Shown here piece by piece: positions 55,171 through 63,533 of a DNA stretch of 64,000 bases (within the stretch, counting starts at the first letter, position 1; each line of letters starts with the position of its first letter). The notes under the pieces are model-generated. The model was not told the DNA's origin, searched no databases, and saw only the letters and a program-made list of their open reading frames with translations. The stretch covers positions 186,001 to 250,000 of the forward strand of contig JAQXDL010000022.1 in the NCBI GenBank assembly GCA_029251375.1. The letters run 5' to 3'. The position numbers were made by a program, and so were the translations under genes. The stretch is from Pseudomonadales bacterium. Its GTDB lineage: Bacteria; Pseudomonadota; Gammaproteobacteria; Pseudomonadales; Azotimanducaceae.

Positions 55171-55803
55171 TTAGTCCACGCGACCGTGGCCTGGCACGAC
55201 CAGCGAGCTTAGGAAACTTTCATGGGCAGCTCGAAGCACATCCAGTGCCTCCAAGCGATCAGCAAATCCAACAAACTTCATTTGTCCTAGACCTTTGTAA
55301 TGACTGAACCATAATCGCAGAATTTCATCGACACCTAAATAATGACGTTGCAGCTCAGCGATAGAGTTAACGTGATCAAACGGAGATCCATCCATCACCG
55401 CAATTAGCTTATCATCCTGCTCACCATTATCCTCTAGTTTCAGTATGCCAATGATGCGGATGTTTATACGAGAACCCCTATCCACGGCCGGACCCAACAC
55501 AATCACGTCGAGAGGGTCTCCGTCACCCCCTCTGTCTTTCGGCAACAATGTGTTTTCAATCATGCCATAGTTGCCCGGATAAGGTAGGTAGTTAACCACC
55601 CTGCGGATGCCATCTCGCATTTCCCATTCGACCTGACCGCTATATTTGTTTTGCTCCCACTTTTGGTTTGTACCCGCGGGTATTTCAATCAAAGCTACTA
55701 GGTCTTGCGGGGAATTGTCTTGATCTGTGTTCAACAATTGCTGAGAAGCAGACGCTTGCGCCACTAGCATCAAATCGATCAGTAAAATCGCAAAAGGTAT
55801 CAT
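55171..55803 (-). CDS. Inorganic pyrophosphatase with predicted signal peptide
   Basis: A family I soluble-type pyrophosphatase: LVALIEIPAGTNQKWEQNKY, PYPGNYGMIENT, then the metal signature GGDGDPLDVIVLGP near residue 100, and the C-terminal LWFSHYKGLG. Ahead of it stands a hydrophobic run MIPFAILLIDLMLVAQASAS that reads as a signal peptide cleaved at ASA. The open frame starts at 55896, overlapping trmB; ATG at 55875 would give a longer, arginine-containing N-region, and ATG at 55803 avoids the overlap and is used here. A secreted family I enzyme is unusual, because this activity is normally cytoplasmic. The substrate outside the cytoplasm is unknown. Confidence 0.85.
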   Translation of the reverse strand: MIPFAILLIDLMLVAQASASQQLLNTDQDNSPQDLVALIEIPAGTNQKWEQNKYSGQVEWEMRDGIRRVVNYLPYPGNYGMIENTLLPKDRGGDGDPLDVIVLGPAVDRGSRINIRIIGILKLEDNGEQDDKLIAVMDGSPFDHVNSIAELQRHYLGVDEILRLWFSHYKGLGQMKFVGFADRLEALDVLRAAHESFLSSLVVPGHGRVD

Positions 55804-55858
55804 TCGCTTAACACGACCTCGGAATAACCAGACGGTCGTTGCATCGGCATAGTTAGGA

Positions 55859-56611
55859 CTAGCTTGGTTTCGCATAGGCAAGGTCAGTAACCTCATGGTT
55901 TAGGCGCAGTCCGCGTTTTTCATATTTTGTAATCGGTCGAGCCGGCACCGCGACTTCTCGCCAATGCACCATTACTTCGCGGATATACTCAGCGTAGGGC
56001 ATCCAATCTGTCGCGATATGAAGAACACCATCGTCTTTGAGTTTGGATTTTAGTAACTCAACGAACTCCTCTGAGATCAAACGGCGCTTATGATGTTTCT
56101 TTTTGTGCCAAGGATCTGGAAAGAATATTTGTATTTTCGCTAGGCTTTTATCACTTATGCATTGTTTCAATACGTCAATGGAATCGTCTTTGAAAAGCCG
56201 AAGATTCCGCAATTCCGCCTTATTCGCTAATTGAAGAAGATGACCAACGCCAGGTCTATGCACTTCCACACCAATATAATTGGTATTTGAGTCACCTTGA
56301 CTCATTTCAAACAAACTATCACCCATGCCAAAGCCAATTTCGAGCACGGTCGGGTTTGATTCAGGAAATACTGCATCAAGATCGAGCACTCCGTTATGGA
56401 CATCGAGGCCATAGGACACCCAGCACTCATCTAGGGCGCGAAGTTGTCCGGGTGTAATTCTTCCATCGCGGATAACGTAGCTTCGAATCTCACGCTTGCG
56501 CTGTTTTGATTCGGACAGACTCTCTGCGCTGTTATGAGAGATGTCATTCGAGATCTCTTTCGAGGCGCTACTTGAAGTGTTATTTAGATCAGGCTGCGTC
56601 TTATCATTCAT
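55859..56611 (-). CDS. trmB: tRNA (guanine-N7-)-methyltransferase
   Basis: Methylates G46 of tRNA with S-adenosylmethionine. After an N-terminal polar extension of about 40 residues, the SAM site is LEIGFGMGDSLFEM near residue 92, followed by YIGVEVHRPGVGHLL. The signature IQIFFPDPWHKKKHHKRRLI is near residue 163, and the C-terminal KYEKRGLRLNHEVTDLAY is typical. The length of 250 residues is usual. It is downstream of DUF423 by 10 bases and followed by the pyrophosphatase gene. Confidence 0.95.
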   Translation of the reverse strand: MNDKTQPDLNNTSSSASKEISNDISHNSAESLSESKQRKREIRSYVIRDGRITPGQLRALDECWVSYGLDVHNGVLDLDAVFPESNPTVLEIGFGMGDSLFEMSQGDSNTNYIGVEVHRPGVGHLLQLANKAELRNLRLFKDDSIDVLKQCISDKSLAKIQIFFPDPWHKKKHHKRRLISEEFVELLKSKLKDDGVLHIATDWMPYAEYIREVMVHWREVAVPARPITKYEKRGLRLNHEVTDLAYAKPS

Positions 56612-56621
56612 ACTTAACTCT

Positions 56622-57005
56622 TTACGGTTGGTACTTCTGCCAAATACCCAAGCTCAACAAGAGCCATCCAGCTAATAGAAATATACCGCCGAGGGGAGTG
56701 ATAGGACCTAACATCTTTAGACCAAAGACCGTCAGAAGATAGAGGCTGCCGCTAAAAAGTAAAATGCCGATGCTGAAGGCATAGCTTGCATATGTAAAAG
56801 CCCAGTATTTCCCCAACTGAGTCATCAGTATTAGGCAGACAAGCAGGGCTAAGCTATGAAAAAGTTGATAGGAGACGGCCGTCTCGAAGGCATGCATGGC
56901 GCTGTCGTCAAGTTTACCACGCAGTCCATGGGCACCAAATGCCCCGAGCGCAACTCCGATAAAGCCGCTAACACTAGCAAATAGAAAAATATATTTTGTG
57001 ATCAC
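56622..57005 (-). CDS. DUF423 family membrane protein
   Basis: A 127-residue protein with four predicted helices. The family pattern is GFIGVALGAFGAHGLRGKLD near residue 15, then FETAVSYQLFHSLALL, and the C-terminal PLGGIFLLAGWLLL. Function is unknown. It lies 6 bases after the rpoH stop, so it is likely read with rpoH. Confidence 0.9.
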   Translation of the reverse strand: MITKYIFLFASVSGFIGVALGAFGAHGLRGKLDDSAMHAFETAVSYQLFHSLALLVCLILMTQLGKYWAFTYASYAFSIGILLFSGSLYLLTVFGLKMLGPITPLGGIFLLAGWLLLSLGIWQKYQP

Positions 57006-57011
57006 TTCAGA

Positions 57012-57863
57012 TCAGGGAACAATGTGTTTACGAAGTTTCTTTATGGCGTTCTGTTCAAGCTGTCGGATTCGCTCAGCCGAAACACCAAATTCTTCTGCCA
57101 GTTCGTGCAATGTGGACTTTTGATCACCCAACCAACGGCGCTGCAATATCATCTGCGCGCGTTCATCAAGTTGTTGGAATGCAGATTGAAGTTGTTTCTG
57201 TTGCCCGAGTGCTTGGCGTTGATATTCGGTGATATCTGCAGGGTTACTCTCGACATCTTCGAGGTATCGAGCTGGGCTCGCAAAATCCTCGTCGTCATCA
57301 TTATATCCATCAAAGGCTTCATCCTGAGATGCCAACCGGCCTTCCATTTGCCTCACCTGGTGCGGCTCGACACCGAGTTCGCCAGCAACATACTTTACTT
57401 CCTTTTCGTTCATCCAGCCGAGGCGTTTTTTAGAACCGCGTAAATTAAAAAATAATTTACGTTGCGCTTTCGTCGTTGCGACCTTAACAATTCGCCAATT
57501 CTTCAGGATAAATTCGTGCATTTCTGCTTTGATCCAATGAACAGCGAAGGAAACAAGACGCACACCAAACTCGGGATTAAACCGCTTAACAGCTTTCATC
57601 AGGCCGACATTACCTTCCTGAATCAGATCAGCCTCCGATAATCCATAGCCGGCATAAGATCGCGCTACATAAACAACAAATCGCAAATGCGCCATTACCA
57701 GTTGCCGCGCGGCATCAAGGTCCTCTTCGTAGAAAAGTCTTTCTGCTAGTTCTTTTTCCTGCTCAACGGAGAGTAAGGCGATCCCGCTCACAGCCTGAAT
57801 GTAAGCTTCCAGGTTGGCACCTGGAGACATGACATCGACTGAAGAGATGATGTTAGAACTCAT
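57012..57863 (-). CDS. rpoH: RNA polymerase sigma factor RpoH (sigma-32)
   Basis: Heat-shock sigma factor directing transcription of chaperone and protease genes. Region 1.2/2 is in [20 protein letters not shown] and [20 protein letters not shown]; region 2.3-2.4 covers [20 protein letters not shown]. The RpoH box QRKLFFNLR near residue 134 marks sigma-32. Region 4 ends in [20 protein letters not shown]. The length of 283 residues is normal. It follows ftsX by 221 bases that contain an 8-bp inverted repeat and probably its own promoter. The order ftsY-ftsE-ftsX-rpoH is classical. Confidence 0.97.
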   Translation of the reverse strand: MSSNIISSVDVMSPGANLEAYIQAVSGIALLSVEQEKELAERLFYEEDLDAARQLVMAHLRFVVYVARSYAGYGLSEADLIQEGNVGLMKAVKRFNPEFGVRLVSFAVHWIKAEMHEFILKNWRIVKVATTKAQRKLFFNLRGSKKRLGWMNEKEVKYVAGELGVEPHQVRQMEGRLASQDEAFDGYNDDDEDFASPARYLEDVESNPADITEYQRQALGQQKQLQSAFQQLDERAQMILQRRWLGDQKSTLHELAEEFGVSAERIRQLEQNAIKKLRKHIVP

Positions 57864-57998
57864 AGCCTGCTCGGGTTAAACAAATAATTCGGGCTGCGAA
57901 GTCTATCACCCGCTTCGAAGAAGTGCTAATCGAGCAATATAGATGATTTAACGGCTCGTGGATTGCGAAAAGTTATTAGATGCCGGTAATATATAACA

Positions 57999-58025
57999 TT
58001 TGGTTATGTCTTGATTCTAACCAAA
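57999..58025. promoter_or_regulatory. 8-11-8 inverted repeat between ftsX and rpoH
   Basis: TTTGGTTA (57999-58006) and TAACCAAA (58018-58025) are exact reverse complements with an 11-base spacer, so the half-site centres are 19 bases apart. That spacing suits a dimeric regulator. On the rpoH strand TATATT lies just downstream, so the repeat may overlap a promoter. It lies about 140 bases before the rpoH start. Confidence 0.45.
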
Positions 58026-58084
58026 ACACATAGCTAAACCGACCCTGATAAGACTTGTAGGTTCCAAGTTATCGAGCTTTAATC

Positions 58085-59113
58085 TTAGCTGGGTTCAATC
58101 TCGTGCAGATGCCGCCCAACCGCCAAGCCAGCCCCGACCACACCGAGCCCTGCGCCCGTTAAGAACAGCATGGCAGAACCTAGCAGGCCCATACCTTTGA
58201 CGGCAAATTCGCCTCGATAGGAGTAAATGAGATCTTCTATTGGCGCTGACAGAAATAACAAACTACCCTGCACCATCAGCCAAGCAAATAGCGCTCCGCC
58301 TATCCCGTACCAGAAACCTAAATAGAGAAAAGGTCGACGTACGAACCTATCAGTTCCACCAACAAGCTTTATGATCTCAATCTCAGCTCGCCGATTTTCA
58401 ATCGCTAGGCGAATCGTGTTGCCTATTGAGAGCAGTACACCTAAGCCAAGAAAAATAGCCAGTGCCAAGACAAATCGTTCACCCAGTGTCACCAATGCAA
58501 TGAGGCGCTCTATCCACTCTAAATCTATCGATACCGATTCAACAGCAGAAAGCTCTTGCAGCCTTTGCACACTCATCTTGAGTTCGATGGTGCTGACATC
58601 GTCGGGTTCAATATCTATCACCGCGGGCAAAGGATTTCCTGGCAGGGAATTTAAAACCTCGTCAAAGCCAGAGTGCTCCTTAAACTCCTCGAGCGCTTGC
58701 GCCGCCGAGATATATCGGGCGTCGATAAATTCCGGTTCGGCGGCAAGCCTCTGCGCAAGCAAGCGACCCTCAGACTCTGAAACATCCACTTGCAGATAAA
58801 CACTAATACCCGGCTTTCCTTGCCAATCACCACCTAGGCCCTCGGCGTTATCCAGCAATATGAAAAGCATGGCGGGTAATCCGAGGGCAACGCCAATCAC
58901 CATCCATGTCATGGTGCTGGTGCCGAAACTGCGGATCAGGTTTTGGATCGTTTGTTTTGCTACGAGGCGATGATTAGCGAAATAACTCCTTATAATATCG
59001 AGCCCTCGTAATGAGTGAGTACTTGCTCCCGCGAATTTATTATTTGGGGTTTTGGCGCCAAGCGGTCTCCTTGCATCAGCCCTCGAGGTCACTTTATCGC
59101 TATCACGATTCAT
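58085..59113 (-). CDS. ftsX: Cell division protein FtsX
   Basis: Membrane partner of FtsE; together they activate cell-wall hydrolases at the septum. After an N-terminal cytoplasmic tail (about 65 residues) a helix TMTWMVIGVALGLPAMLFIL leads to a periplasmic domain with the FtsX pattern (GISVYLQVDVSESEGRLLAQ), then three more helices at about 215-340. The second helix is followed by AIENRRAEIEIIKLVGGTDR, the coupling helix family motif. Its ATG overlaps the ftsE stop by 4 bases. Confidence 0.95.
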   Translation of the reverse strand: MNRDSDKVTSRADARRPLGAKTPNNKFAGASTHSLRGLDIIRSYFANHRLVAKQTIQNLIRSFGTSTMTWMVIGVALGLPAMLFILLDNAEGLGGDWQGKPGISVYLQVDVSESEGRLLAQRLAAEPEFIDARYISAAQALEEFKEHSGFDEVLNSLPGNPLPAVIDIEPDDVSTIELKMSVQRLQELSAVESVSIDLEWIERLIALVTLGERFVLALAIFLGLGVLLSIGNTIRLAIENRRAEIEIIKLVGGTDRFVRRPFLYLGFWYGIGGALFAWLMVQGSLLFLSAPIEDLIYSYRGEFAVKGMGLLGSAMLFLTGAGLGVVGAGLAVGRHLHEIEPS

Positions 59114-59763
59114 GCTTCGAGCCTTCCATCGGAGAGGATTATCTGCCGATGACCCATGGCCTCAACGAGGGCCAAATCATGACTCGCAATCATTACCGCT
59201 ACACCTACTTGGTTAAATTGCTGAAATAGGTTCATGATCTCTTGCGATAGGCCGGGGTCAAGATTCCCCGTTGGTTCATCCGCCAGAAGTAGCGGGGGTT
59301 TGTTCACTACTGCTCGCGCAATCCCCACGCGCTGCTGTTCTCCGCCCGACAACGTCACGGGATAGTGTTTCTCCTTATCTGCCAAACCGACTTTAGAAAG
59401 CGCTGCTCGAACTCGACGGCCAATTTCTCTAGGTTGATAACCTGAAATCGTCAGCGGTAGTGCAACATTGTCAAAAACTGTACGATCAAATAGCAGCTGA
59501 TGATTCTGAAACACAACACCGACATTACGCCTAATATCCGGTATGTGACGACGCCCTAAACGATTTAGATTTAAACCCTGGACGAATACCTGACCCTGGC
59601 TAGGCCGTTCCATCATAATGATGAGTTTCATCAGTGTACTTTTCCCAGCACCCGAGTGACCGGTCAGAAAGACCATTTCGGACTGGTCCAACTCGAAATT
59701 CACATTCGTTAGCGCTTCCTTGCCGCCTGGATAGCGCTTGCTTACATGATCAAAACGAATCAA
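59110..59763 (-). CDS. ftsE: Cell division ATP-binding protein FtsE
   Basis: ABC ATPase that works with FtsX at the division site. Walker A is in [20 protein letters not shown] near residue 35, the Q-loop in [20 protein letters not shown], the signature in [17 protein letters not shown] near 139, and Walker B in [20 protein letters not shown]. Its 217 residues are normal. It lies 124 bases after ftsY. Confidence 0.96.
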   Translation of the reverse strand: MIRFDHVSKRYPGGKEALTNVNFELDQSEMVFLTGHSGAGKSTLMKLIIMMERPSQGQVFVQGLNLNRLGRRHIPDIRRNVGVVFQNHQLLFDRTVFDNVALPLTISGYQPREIGRRVRAALSKVGLADKEKHYPVTLSGGEQQRVGIARAVVNKPPLLLADEPTGNLDPGLSQEIMNLFQQFNQVGVAVMIASHDLALVEAMGHRQIILSDGRLEA

Positions 59764-59887
59764 CTGAGCTCTCCCATAAAGCTAACCTTGAACCAAACAA
59801 CCATTGGCGCTCAATTGCCTCGGCAAAGTAACCTGTTTGATCGACCTATTGCACGCAAAGGGCAGAAATCGATTGTTGTTACGCTGA

Positions 59888-60859
59888 CTAATCAAAAAGT
59901 GCTGCAACATATTCTTTTGCGTCAAAGGGTCTGAGGTCATTTATCCGCTCACCAACGCCAATAAACCGAATAGGTATCTCGAGCTGCTTGGCGATCGCGA
60001 ATATCACGCCGCCTTTCGCAGTGCCGTCGAGTTTCGAAATGGTTAAACCCGACACTTCAACCGCCTCTTGAAACTGCGTCGCCTGCGATATTGCGTTCTG
60101 ACCTGTTCCAGCATCAAGCACCAACATAACTTCGTGCGGCGCCGATTCATCGAAGCGATTGAGCACACGTCGAATTTTAGTCAGCTCGTCCATCAAATTC
60201 TTTTTACTCTGCAAACGACCCGCGGTATCTGCAATCAGCACATCCATATTTCGCGCTTTGGCCGCTTCCAACGCATCATAAATGACTGACGCACTATCGG
60301 CGCCAGTACCCTGTGCAATCACCGGTACGTCATTGCGCTCACCCCAAACCTTTAGTTGCTCAACCGCCGCAGCACGATAAGTGTCTCCGGCCGCAAGCAA
60401 CACGGATTTTCCTTCCTGCTGAAGCTTCTTCGCGAGTTTTCCAATCGTCGTTGTCTTTCCCGCACCATTCACGCCCACCATGAGGATAACAAAGGGCGAA
60501 TCAGACTTAGGGATCACCAAAGGCTGCTCTACGCTTTCCAGCAAATCGCTTAACTGCTCCTTAAGATGAGCGTACAAAGACTCTGCGTTTGCTAGCTCCT
60601 TTCGAGCAACTTTTTTGGCAAGGCCATCCATAATTTGAGTGGTCGCCGCAACGCCAACATCCGAGCTCAATAGAATCGTCTCTATCTCCTCAAACAAATC
60701 ATCATCAATGATTTTCTCACCCAGAAACACCCGACCGACCCCATCCGATAGTTTCGATCGGGTCTTTGACAGACCAGACTTGATTCTTGAGAAAAAACCA
60801 ACTTTATCTTCTTTGTCGCCGCTTTCATCAATGACTATTTCTGTTTCGTTTTCTTTCAC
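59888..60859 (-). CDS. ftsY: Signal recognition particle receptor FtsY
   Basis: GTPase receptor that docks ribosome-SRP complexes on the membrane. The N domain is in GFFSRIKSGLSKTRSKLSDG and the G domain in VGVNGAGKTTTIGKLA near residue 130, followed by AAGDTYRAAAVEQLKVWGER, DTAGRLQSKKNLMDEL and TKLDGTAKGGVIFAI. The 323 residues lack the long acidic A domain of E. coli FtsY (497 residues); only about 20 acidic residues remain at the N-terminus. This shorter form is common and still functional. The gene is divergent from the membrane protein at 61151. Confidence 0.96.
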   Translation of the reverse strand: MKENETEIVIDESGDKEDKVGFFSRIKSGLSKTRSKLSDGVGRVFLGEKIIDDDLFEEIETILLSSDVGVAATTQIMDGLAKKVARKELANAESLYAHLKEQLSDLLESVEQPLVIPKSDSPFVILMVGVNGAGKTTTIGKLAKKLQQEGKSVLLAAGDTYRAAAVEQLKVWGERNDVPVIAQGTGADSASVIYDALEAAKARNMDVLIADTAGRLQSKKNLMDELTKIRRVLNRFDESAPHEVMLVLDAGTGQNAISQATQFQEAVEVSGLTISKLDGTAKGGVIFAIAKQLEIPIRFIGVGERINDLRPFDAKEYVAALFD

Positions 60860-61150
60860 TTTTCACAACCTAGCGAAGTACTACATTAATTTATTGTCCG
60901 AAATGAATCACTCACATCGAGCTTTCAATCTTACTAACCTTACAGACCTTACTTATGCCGACACTTTAGCGAGTTATGGAGAGTTTCCATAGTTCCAATG
61001 TCACATGCGTCGCTGTTGATCGCAAGCCGCTCTATCTAACGGATAAATAAAGCCTTAAAACCTAAAAGTTTTACTGATTATCCGGTGATTCAATGGAGAG
61101 CGCAAAGTAAAATTATAGCCTTTCCGAGCTTCTGATCTGTATCATAAGCT
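60860..61150. other. Divergent intergenic region ftsY / membrane protein
   Basis: The 291 bases lie between two divergent starts. I see no gene, RNA or terminator. The only pattern is three spaced TTAC copies near 60933-60955. Promoters for ftsY and for the 61151 gene should lie here. Confidence 0.4.
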
Positions 61151-63532
61151 ATGAAATTTCATCTCATTACAAGTAATCGAGAATCTAGCGACATCAAGCT
61201 GGCTATTTGCTGCCTCGTGGTCGTACTGATTGCTTGGCTAGTCATCGGCTATATTCCAGGCTTAAGCCTGATGGGAGCGGATGCTCTCAATAGCTTGCTG
61301 CCGATGCTGTACCAACTAGACTCAGCCCAAGGCGATTGGCATACACTTGCCTATAAATTTGAAACCCTCGGTGGTACAAACATACTGGCTGTCTATGGCG
61401 TTCTCCCCTTAAGTATTTTGTTGGTGGAAATCGGGGCGTCGCCACTGCTAAGCCTGAATATTTCCGTTATTGTCATCCAGTGGTTTTTTTGCTTCCTTGC
61501 TGTACAGTCGGTCAGTGCTTTTGCCGGCCTTGATGCATTCAAATGGAAACCTAAGCAGATTAGCAGGACGATTGCCTGCTGCTTGTTGCTAGGTTTTGCG
61601 CCGTTTGTAGCCTACCGCGTTGATGAAGGACATCTAAACATTGTACTCGGTATCCTTTTTATTCAAGCACTAATCGCCTTTTGGCAATGCCACAAGAACC
61701 GACAGTTATCCTTCACAACTTTTTCGATGATTGTGTTTGCGCTGGTACACGCTCTATGCAGCCCTAGCTTTCAAATTCTTGTGTACGGCCTCATTTTTTC
61801 ACTTCCCATTCTGGTTTGTTTCCTTGCAAGCAAAGAATCAATACCGGACTGGCGAAACCATCTTACGACAACCCTAACAATGACGGCCGTGGTCATTCTT
61901 GCTTGCCTACTTGCCGCGCCGGTACTTTTGGAGATGATTACCTTCGCAATCAGTGAAGACTCTACCCGAAGCGTGGGTCAGAACCCCGCCATTTATACTT
62001 ACCTCATCTCAACACTGAGTGATTGGTTTACCTCACTGTTTTGGTTTTACGATCCAGTCGCCACTCGACCCGCAAGCTATCTCCATGAGATCCGCTATGG
62101 ACTAGGACCGCTAGCGGTATCAAGCTTGTACTTGCTTTGGACCGGACGCTTTGCAGTTGTATTGGGTTTTGCGGGTTCAATATTTCTTTGCCTAGCACTA
62201 AGCAGTCAACTGGAACCCCTTGCCAGTTGGATACTCATGATTTTCCCGCCTTTACAGGATTTTAGGGTACCTATGCGAAGTATTATTCCAGTCATGGTGC
62301 TCTGGTCGAGTATCGTCGGTGGCTATATATTGAAAGATATTCAACGCTACAACATGGCCGAAGACAAACGCAGCTCAGCGCAAGCGCGTGAACAAGACGA
62401 CACCAAACTCAAGGTTTGGATTGCAACAACGCTCGTCGCTTTGACCATCGTTTATCATCTGTCGCCCCTCGGCCAAGAGTTAGTCGTTATAGGCATGGTG
62501 ATCTTTACAGTGGTTGCTCTGGCGCGCAATCAACCAATCGGTCGCAATGGTTTGTTTATCTTGAGCCTCTTATCTCTACTCGCCTTTAGCGAAGAGATTA
62601 ATTTTGTTGCTGGGGTCACCCCTAAACTTGAGTCGAACAAGCAGATAGGCGAGCTTGCCAAGCAAACACAACCCCAACTAGCACAACCGTTAAACAGAAT
62701 TGCGATTGACGTTTCCCGCAATGGATTATTAATGTCGAGCGCCGGCGGACTTCAGACCATCAACGGCTATGGCTTTCCATTACGTAGCTTTTCGCAAACT
62801 GTTCACGCGATGATGGATAGACCATACCGACCGACCACCGGATTCTTCAACTTTGGCCCTGGGCAGCCTGGCTTTGACATCATTCAGCAACTGTACAACA
62901 TTTGCTGTGAGCTACAAATCGATGGGAACCGCGTTTTCACTCATCGTCTTAAAGAAACCCCTGGAGCTATCTGGGCGAGCAACAACACAAAGAGATTCGT
63001 AAACCTAGCAGAGATGCGAGCAGAGCTGATGCGTGCCGAGAATTTAACTGACAGTATCAAACAGTCGCAATACCGCCAAAGTCATTCAGTAGATGATGGC
63101 GCTACCGGAACTGTTTACGCGCCAAATATTCTCGCACCACGAGTTGATGATCTGTCTACACAAGCGAAGCAATGCGGACAAATGTCTTTCGGTAATTTTA
63201 GTCATCAGTTGGAAGGGAACCTGCTCTCCGTGGCCGTTATGGATCAAACAATGTCTTGCCCAGCGACAGTCGCTACAAGCTTCTCTAGTCAACTGTTTGT
63301 GACCGCCATCGGCCCTGACAATATCGTTCAACTCGAGACTTATGCTGCCTATGGAGGGCTTTTAGGCTTCGTTATTCCTGAGGGAACGCAAAGCATTGTG
63401 ATCGAGCCTAGGCTCGCTGGCTATCCTTTGAGCGCCATTTTGCTGTTGCTAGGATTGTTTTCATCGATGTACATTGCGTATCACAGCTTTGCGCTGCGAC
63501 AAGGCCCGCAACAAACGAAGGCAGAAAGATAG
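61151..63532 (+). CDS. Large polytopic membrane protein, possible GT-C glycosyltransferase (YfhO-like)
   Basis: I do not recognise a named gene. The 793 residues have about 12-13 hydrophobic segments up to residue 470, then a long soluble domain (about 490-755) and one last C-terminal helix. The first loop after helix 1 has GADALNSLLPML, and another holds YRVDEGHLNIVLG; acidic residues in such loops are the catalytic pattern of GT-C lipid-sugar transferases. The end GFVIPEGTQSIVIEP before the last helix resembles YfhO-type proteins. This supports a cell-envelope glycosylation role, but by inference only. The stop is one base before the rsmD ATG. In E. coli rsmD and ftsY are direct divergent neighbours, so this gene is an insertion there. 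Confidence 0.75.
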   Translation: MKFHLITSNRESSDIKLAICCLVVVLIAWLVIGYIPGLSLMGADALNSLLPMLYQLDSAQGDWHTLAYKFETLGGTNILAVYGVLPLSILLVEIGASPLLSLNISVIVIQWFFCFLAVQSVSAFAGLDAFKWKPKQISRTIACCLLLGFAPFVAYRVDEGHLNIVLGILFIQALIAFWQCHKNRQLSFTTFSMIVFALVHALCSPSFQILVYGLIFSLPILVCFLASKESIPDWRNHLTTTLTMTAVVILACLLAAPVLLEMITFAISEDSTRSVGQNPAIYTYLISTLSDWFTSLFWFYDPVATRPASYLHEIRYGLGPLAVSSLYLLWTGRFAVVLGFAGSIFLCLALSSQLEPLASWILMIFPPLQDFRVPMRSIIPVMVLWSSIVGGYILKDIQRYNMAEDKRSSAQAREQDDTKLKVWIATTLVALTIVYHLSPLGQELVVIGMVIFTVVALARNQPIGRNGLFILSLLSLLAFSEEINFVAGVTPKLESNKQIGELAKQTQPQLAQPLNRIAIDVSRNGLLMSSAGGLQTINGYGFPLRSFSQTVHAMMDRPYRPTTGFFNFGPGQPGFDIIQQLYNICCELQIDGNRVFTHRLKETPGAIWASNNTKRFVNLAEMRAELMRAENLTDSIKQSQYRQSHSVDDGATGTVYAPNILAPRVDDLSTQAKQCGQMSFGNFSHQLEGNLLSVAVMDQTMSCPATVATSFSSQLFVTAIGPDNIVQLETYAAYGGLLGFVIPEGTQSIVIEPRLAGYPLSAILLLLGLFSSMYIAYHSFALRQGPQQTKAER

Positions 63533-63533
63533 T

